Positions 32,700 through 37,828 of a stretch of 37,828 bases of DNA are shown piece after piece. The translations under genes and the position numbers were made by a program. This DNA comes from Chromera velia (taxonomy: Eukaryota > Sar > Chromeraceae): positions 1 through 37,828 of the forward strand of contig JAHBMJ010000971.1 of NCBI GenBank assembly GCA_018398765.1, given 5' to 3'. The notes under the pieces are model-generated. The model had not been told where the DNA came from, searched no databases, and saw only the letters and a program-made list of their open reading frames with translations. Position 1 is the stretch's first letter. Every line of letters starts with the position of its first letter.

Positions 32700-33700
32700 A
32701 CTTGAACGTTTTTCTTTCAAGTGGTTGGTAGTGTTAGGGGCTAGGCAAAGGTGTTTAATCACGGAATATATTTATTCACTAGTTACTCACTTCAAAAGTA
32801 ATATAATTAGGAATATATTCAGGAATATATTCTTAAATAAATTAAGGGGGGTCTGGGGGGCGGAGCCTCCCAGGCAACCTTTTTTTTTTTTTTAAAGCAT
32901 AGTTTGTGACTGGTTTTGAAAAAGATAAACAGGGGCTATCTAGCTGTTAGGCACTGTTAATAGGCAGTAGTGTTACTATACTAGAATCATACTAGACTGT
33001 GTTACAGTATTACTAGAATTTTATAAAATCTTACAATTTATAAACTTATTAAACTAGTAAGTAACATATCATATGAATACGTGGTTGAAAGTTCATACAT
33101 GTTCTCATTGTATGAACATGCACACTACACCTTGTATTTAAAACTCATATATGAAGACCCAATTTTTTATGCAACATGTATAATCGGCTATTCGGCTCCG
33201 AATGCATGCACCGATAGCGTAGGCATTCAGATGGAGGAGCGTTAAGTATGAGGTCGCATGAGAGAGAGAGCTAGTAGTGAGAGCAGTAACCGGGACAGAA
33301 GGAAGAGATGAAAGACGTATAGGCCAGACGCTAGGAACAAACTTTAAGTCAATGCCCCCCCCCCCAAAAAAAAACGATAGCTGCGGCCACTTGTAGAAGC
33401 GGTAGGCGGCCGTAGGCCGCGCCGGCGCCTGCATGGCTGGCCCGGGCTACATGGGCTGGGCCATGCATGCAGTGCACTGGATATGCACAAGCCTCTAGGC
33501 TACTCCCAAAACATTTGTTTTTATAACATAAAAAAAAAACCATACACCATTAGAATGACCAAAAGTATTAAAGACTAGTAAGAATTGGACTTTGGCTAAT
33601 TAATCACTTTATTCAATCACATTCAATCACTTCATTGGATAATTAAATATATTCTAATCACAAGTGACTAAACACCTTTGGGGCTAGGTTAGGGGGGTAC
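32700..33700. mobile_element. AT-rich segment with inverted ends, carrying retroelement tail copy 3
   Basis: Sequence near 32735-32775 (GGCTAGGCAAAGGTGTTTAA.., AATATATTTA) recurs inverted near 33640-33690 (AATATATT.., GTGACTAAACACCTTTGG, GGCTAGG), suggesting terminal or subterminal inverted repeats around an element of about 0.95 kb. Between them are the 3' retroelement tail (33222-33365, ending in a C-run and A9), a GC-rich patch (33400-33470) and AT-rich filler. No transposase frame. The true ends are not defined. Confidence 0.4.
33222..33374 (+). mobile_element. 5'-truncated retroelement tail, copy 3
   Basis: It starts GGCATTCAGATGGAGGAGCG and tracks copy 2 through GCGACCTCATAC (complement) and CTAGGAACAAACTTTAAGTC with only a few differences, ending in a run of C followed by nine A. 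Nothing of the ORF end precedes it, so truncation removed all coding sequence. The 3' homopolymer is consistent with target-primed insertion. Confidence 0.75.
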
Positions 33701-34869
33701 GCCCGGATCGTCTATTCGCCGTCTAACTTCCAAAAATAATAGAGCTGCGCCAAGTTACGCCTCTTGGTATCTCTTTATCTTCGTAGACGTTCTCTTGATC
33801 TACCTCAATCCTACTTGATTAATCAGATTCTATGCGTTTCACGATCCAATCTAGGATCCATTCCTCTAGTTTCAACCGACCGGTCTGTACTGGTCTGCCT
33901 CGCCTTTTATAGTACTTTATAGTACTTTTTAGGACTTCCAAGCGAATTTCTGACTATGTATAAGACGTAACAAGGTGTCACCTCTGGGGCTGGGGACACT
34001 TATAATGATCGAATGAGATCGAATAGGCCACGATAGGCCGTTTGGTACCGTTTGGCGTGATGGTCGTACGGAGTAAGAGTAGAAACTCACCGGAACTCAT
34101 ACTTCTACGGCCGGGGGCCTACAGAGGGGCCTATAGTAGTGTTTACATAGTGTCTGTCAGTCAGTTAGTATAAACTGGTCTTCCGACAAATGATAGTGAA
34201 GTTAAAAAAAGTGAGTGCCTTAAAATGCTTTACGAGCAATCTCAAAGGTGAGTGCCTTAACTTTAATGTTAGAAGATGATTTTCTATTTTTTCCTAATTT
34301 ATTCGAAATTTTCCATCCCCGTGCCCACCTTCAATATGAATTTTTCGAAAAAAATGTTGCACTTTTAGCCGCAAGCCGTGTACTTGAGTAAAGGAGCTGA
34401 AATTTCTTACTGCCACTGAGCCGATCCACTCCGCCAGACTTACTTTCGCGCGCCTTGCGCGCGAACTGACTTGTATTAATAAAAACAAAAACCGAGGCCC
34501 AGGGCTCCGGCATGCATTGCAATGGCATCTCACACGGCTGGTCCCGGACCACTTCGAGCTGAAGTGCCCTTAAATTTTTTTTTGCGCAGAGGAAACTTTT
34601 TTGGTGACTGCACCATACTGCACCTTTTCTTTTGACACCTATCATATAAATCCCGAAGTGTCGTCTTCCCACGAGGCTTCCCAGAAACAAAGGCGCGTAA
34701 CCTTTCTGTTTGGTCTGTATACAAACGTTTTGGTGAGAGGCCTTCTTCACCACTGCTTCCGAGAAAGGCCCGCCTCTGTAAGCATTTCTTTTCACTGTTG
34801 TGCAGTGACTTGGACCTGTGTGTCGCGAGTTCGTTTTCTTTCATTTCGTTGTCGTCCTCTCCTGCGCAG
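33701..34869. other. AT-rich to mixed region upstream of the FHA gene
   Basis: No gene with splice or domain support. GAGTGCCTTAA occurs twice (34211-34221, 34251-34261). A minus-strand frame from about 34795 to 34331 has 154 open codons but begins with GTG and resembles no family. The missing 5' exon or exons of the FHA gene, which must end in phase 2 just upstream of 34870, probably lie here; I could not place them. Confidence 0.4.
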
Positions 34870-37069
34870 TACTGTCCAGGGTGCGTTGGCGCAGTTGACT
34901 CTGGTAGACGAGACGGGAAGGAGGTGGGAGGTGAGGGGGGCTGAGAAATTCAGTCTGGGAAGGAACAACTGCGACTGGACTGCGAATGCGATGTGCATTG
35001 CGAGGCATCACGCGGACGTATTCCGTTGTGATGGAGGCTTCTGTATAGAAGTGCACAGCAAGAATGGTTTGTTGGTCAAGAGACTGAAGGAAGAAGGGAG
35101 CGAGGACAAGGTCGATGTTCGAGTTCCACAAGGACGAAAGGAGACGCTGCGACAAGGAGATATCATTGCCTTCGTGTGAGTCTGTCTGCTTGTGAGTGCT
35201 TCATAGTTTCTCTTCTCTGCAGCTGTCTGTTTGTGTTTTCGTTCACATTCCACTTTACGTTCTCCCTATCTCAAGCAGACAGTCAAAGGAGACAGTCCTT
35301 CTCTTCTGGCATAGTCGTCGCTGTCTGGCTCGCTACTGACTGTCGTCTGCCCTCTTGCCCCGTTCCTCTGCACAGTTGTTCGACTCCTCTGTTGTCCCAG
35401 AGAACGAATGGTCCGCCCATTTCCTGAGGTCCTCCTGAAGTATGAAATGGGATCGGTGGTCTTTTGTTTGCGAAAGTAAGTTAGAGAGCGAATCGTTCTG
35501 CGTCTCCTTCCTTGCCTGCAGAGGCGCTGCGGACAATAGGCTCACCGTCCACCTTTCTTTCCTCCCCTGCAACAGCCACAGCAGCAGAGGCCGAATGCGC
35601 AACCGCAGAGCCCCACTGCAGCACAGCCATCAGCACAAGCACCAGCAATGAGAGAGGAAGGAGGGGCCCCTTTTCCCACCTCTGGGCAAGCGGGAGACGG
35701 GCAAACACGTGCTGCTGGTGCGGGCGGCAGCGAAAGAGGCACAGCTGTGTATCCCAACCCCCCTGCCCCAAGGGCTGCCTCTCTGGAAGCTCAACCAGTG
35801 CGTTCCGCCTTTGTGCCTGGAGGTTTGGGTGTGGGGAGGCACGGAGAGAGACCAGCTCGCCCCTTCACTGCGGGCCCCCAGGCAGAAAGCGAATTTGTGG
35901 GTCATGCAGTCGCACTGCTCTTCTCCGTGAGCAGAGAGTCACCTGCCAGTTGTGCATCTTGGATTTCGCTTTGCCGGGCCACTCTGGATCGTGCAGCCAA
36001 CCTTCAACCGCCCATCCCCTCCGAGTATGTGTCTCTGGCTTTTGCGCGATTTCTCGACAGTTGTGGCAGGTGGTCAGGTCAAACCGCTCCTCTCGTCCCC
36101 CCCCCCGCTGAATTGATGGTGCACTCACCAACAAACAGAAACACGGCAGCAGCATCCACCTCGATGGCGCCCCCCAGACCATCATCCCCCCATGCATCCC
36201 CCCCGCGCCCCGCCCCCCAGATCTCAGCGGGGGGTGTGCAGTCAGCAGGAGTGAGCGGGAGTCCCTCGATGTGGGGTGTGCCCGTGAGTCCGCAGGGGAA
36301 GACGGACAGCGAGAGGGAAAGAGACAGACAGCCTGCAGAAACCTCCGCTGCTCCCTCTGCAGCACCCCACACAGACGCAGTCTCTGCATCAAGTGCTGCT
36401 GTGCCCCATCCCTCTCTCCCCTCTTCAGTTCGGAGGAGCGCCCGGCTGGCACGTGGCCATCCGATCATCTCCTCTGCACCCCCTGCACCCGTCTCTTCTG
36501 CTTCCAAGAAGCGACGGCGTGAGGGGGACGGGGGGAAGGAGACTGAGAAGAGACGGAGGAAGGGGTCGAAATTCTGTGAGCACGGCCGGCAGCGCTCCCT
36601 GTGCAAGGAGTGTGGAGGGAAAGGCATCTGTGAGCACGGCCGGGTGCGGTGTAGGTGCAAGGAGTGTGGAGGGAAGAGCATCTGTGAGCACGGCCAAGAG
36701 CGGTACAAGTGCAAGGAGTGTGGAGGGGGAGGCATCTGTGAGCACGGGCGGAGGCGCTACCTGTGCAAGGAGTGTGGAGGGGGAAGCATCTGTGAGCACG
36801 GCCGGCAGCGCTCCCTGTGCAAGGAGTGTGGAGGGAAAGGCATCTGTGAGCACGGCCGGCAGCGCTCCCTGTGTAAGGAGTGTGGAGGGGGAAGCATCTG
36901 TGAGCACGGCCGGGTGCGGTCTCACTGCAAGGACTGCACAAGCATCTGTGAGCACGGCTGCGAGCGGAGGCGGTGCGCAGATCCTGAGTGCAGGGAACGT
37001 TGCAGGCACAGGGTGCATCCGAGTGTGTGCGCAGAGTGCGTGCATCCGCCTCCTCCAGGACGTCCTTGA
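34870..37069 (+). CDS. FHA domain joined to CEHGRxRxxCKxCGG repeats (5' end missing, frame conflict)
   Basis: Exon 34870-35175 (acceptor TGCGCAG, donor GTGAGT) encodes an FHA domain: KFSLGRNN (the GR turn), ARHHADVF (the SxxH-type phosphothreonine loop), SKNGLLVKRL (the NG turn) and LRQGDIIAFV. Exon 35401-35475 (TCCCAG, GTAAGT) continues in phase. The best next acceptor, CCTGCAG ending at 35521, leads to a stop at 35649-35651, whereas the long final frame (open from 35540 to TGA at 37067-37069) is offset; one extra base in the C4 run at 35564-35567 would join them. The final part is Ser/Pro-rich, has basic clusters (KKRRR, KRRRK), and ends in seven 18-residue repeats CEHGRxRxxCKECGG (from 36575) plus a degenerate eighth. 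C-x-H-x6-C-x2-C suggests zinc binding. FHA domains read phosphothreonine, so a nuclear signalling adaptor is plausible. Confidence 0.8.
36575..36995 (+). repeat. 54-bp in-frame tandem repeat encoding Cys/His motifs
   Basis: Seven 54-bp units plus a shorter eighth encode CEHGRxRxxCKECGG followed by K/G, G/S and I. Units 1, 5 and 6 are almost identical at the DNA level, while 2, 3 and 4 vary mainly at the two x positions (VRCR, QERYK, RRYL). The seventh ends CKDCTSI and the eighth breaks down to CEHGCERRRCADPEC. The tract is therefore both a coding domain and a minisatellite able to gain or lose units without changing frame. Confidence 0.95.
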
Positions 37070-37071
37070 AG

Positions 37072-37828
37072 GCTCCCGTCTCTGTGTCTCTCTCTGCCTC
37101 TATCGTCTTGCTTCCCTTCTTCTGCCTCCTCCGTCTTCCCTTTGCTTGAGTGCGTGTACGTGTATGTGTTCCCTTGTTGAAGGTTCATTTTCTGTCCATG
37201 ACTCAGTGGCGCTTTCCCTTTCCCTTTCTCTCCTTCCCTGGGGCGTGTGTGTTCGAGTAGGAGGGAGCCTGCAGGGAGGGGCAAGGGGGGGGCAGGGGAC
37301 GGGGCGACAATGATGGGATGGATTGTAAGAGCACAATTGCAGGGAGGAAGGAAGAGGTTTGGGGGGGCTGAACAGGGAGAAGAGAGAGAGAGGGAGGGGG
37401 GAGGGAAGAGAGAGAGAGGGAGGGAGGAGGCAGGTCCCTGAAAGAATTCAAATGGTCATCGTCTACTCTTTTCTTCTCCCTCTCTCTCTGTCTCTCTCTC
37501 TCGCTGGTCAACTGCCTGCCTGCCTGCCTGTTTGTCTGAAGGGGCAGGAAAGGTTCAGGAAGGCGTGAGTGTGGGGTCAGAAAGAAAACACAATAGGCAG
37601 AGAGAATTAACGAAAGAAGGACGGAAGGAAGCATGGGCAGGGAGGGCAAACGGGTGGACGGATTTAAAGAGCAACCTTGGTGTGTCCGTCTGCTTGTTTC
37701 TCTTGCCAGGAATGTTTGACCCTGAATGCATGTGCAAGTCGTGGGGGCGGGCCAAGCTGTCTTTCTTGTGTGTCTGTAATTGATTTGGTCACGCTGTCTA
37801 TGTCTTTCTTTCTGTCTTTCTCTCACTC
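37072..37828 (+). repeat. Arm B of the large inverted duplication (partner 21893-22803)
   Basis: Homology to the reverse complement of arm A begins within a few bases of the FHA gene stop codon (TGA 37067-37069), at GCTCCCGTCTCTGTG, and continues to the window end. It contains GGCA/CTGC and CT satellites and a possible splice acceptor CTTGCCAG followed by GAATGTTTGACCC near 37708. No gene is asserted within it. Confidence 0.95.

Noticed and set aside
34331-34795. 154-codon minus-strand frame
   Set aside because: Starts with GTG rather than ATG, lacks domain or splice support and lies in the transposon-rich zone upstream of the FHA gene.
36575-36995. CRISPR-like array because of the regular 54-bp period
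   Set aside because: Units are contiguous and in frame, with no spacers, and lie in a eukaryotic coding exon.
36425-37045. 206-codon minus-strand frame with ALPAVLTDAFPSTLLAQG repeats, and the shifted + frame over the same array
   Set aside because: Out-of-frame shadows of the 54-bp coding repeat; periodic by necessity.

Overview
This window is nuclear DNA of a complex eukaryote, not a prokaryote. The best-resolved gene has nine exons joined by GT..AG introns whose phases all match, and introns and spacers are packed with di- and tetranucleotide microsatellites. Intron-rich genes, ankyrin and FHA proteins, and a protist-type CEHGRxRxxCKxCGG repeat protein suggest a protist alga. My best guess is a chromerid or related alveolate (Chromera or Vitrella type), but that is inference only.

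Layout. 1-2090: the last two exons of a + strand gene whose 5' part is outside or unrecognised. 2091-3475: AT-rich spacer with a tRNA-like (SINE-head) signal. 3476-5301 (-): an intronless ankyrin-repeat gene broken by one in-frame stop and two frameshifts, each equivalent to a 4-base insertion. 5302-6242: spacer shared by divergent genes. 6243-11854 (+): a complete nine-exon amino acid transporter of the AAAP (AVT1/SLC32-like) family, 584 codons; its introns hold microsatellites, a minisatellite family and a 28-nt-arm hairpin. 12600-14260: AT-rich transposon-type DNA with a MITE-like element of about 480 bp and a truncated retroelement tail. 14640-25740: about 11 kb of microsatellite-rich DNA where only tentative exons (+ strand, 14645-18973) can be proposed, plus one arm of a large inverted duplication. 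25744-28040 (-): a low-complexity, probably disordered protein of about 594 residues in three proposed exons. 28939-31656 (+): a small two-exon gene for a two-transmembrane protein of 99 residues with a 2.4-kb satellite-filled intron. 31660-34800: AT-rich DNA with the C-terminal end of a retroelement ORF and its 3' tail in two copies. 34870-37069 (+): a protein joining an FHA (phosphothreonine-reading) domain to a C-terminal array of 18-residue Cys/His repeats; the frames do not join cleanly. 37072-37828: the other arm of the inverted duplication, running off the window.

The genes do not form an operon-like unit; strands alternate and each looks independently transcribed. The most unusual items are the FHA plus Cys/His-repeat fusion and its frame break, the ankyrin gene lesions, the inverted duplication with a clean 159-bp presence/absence insertion, and a purine/GTCT satellite family shared by introns of two genes.
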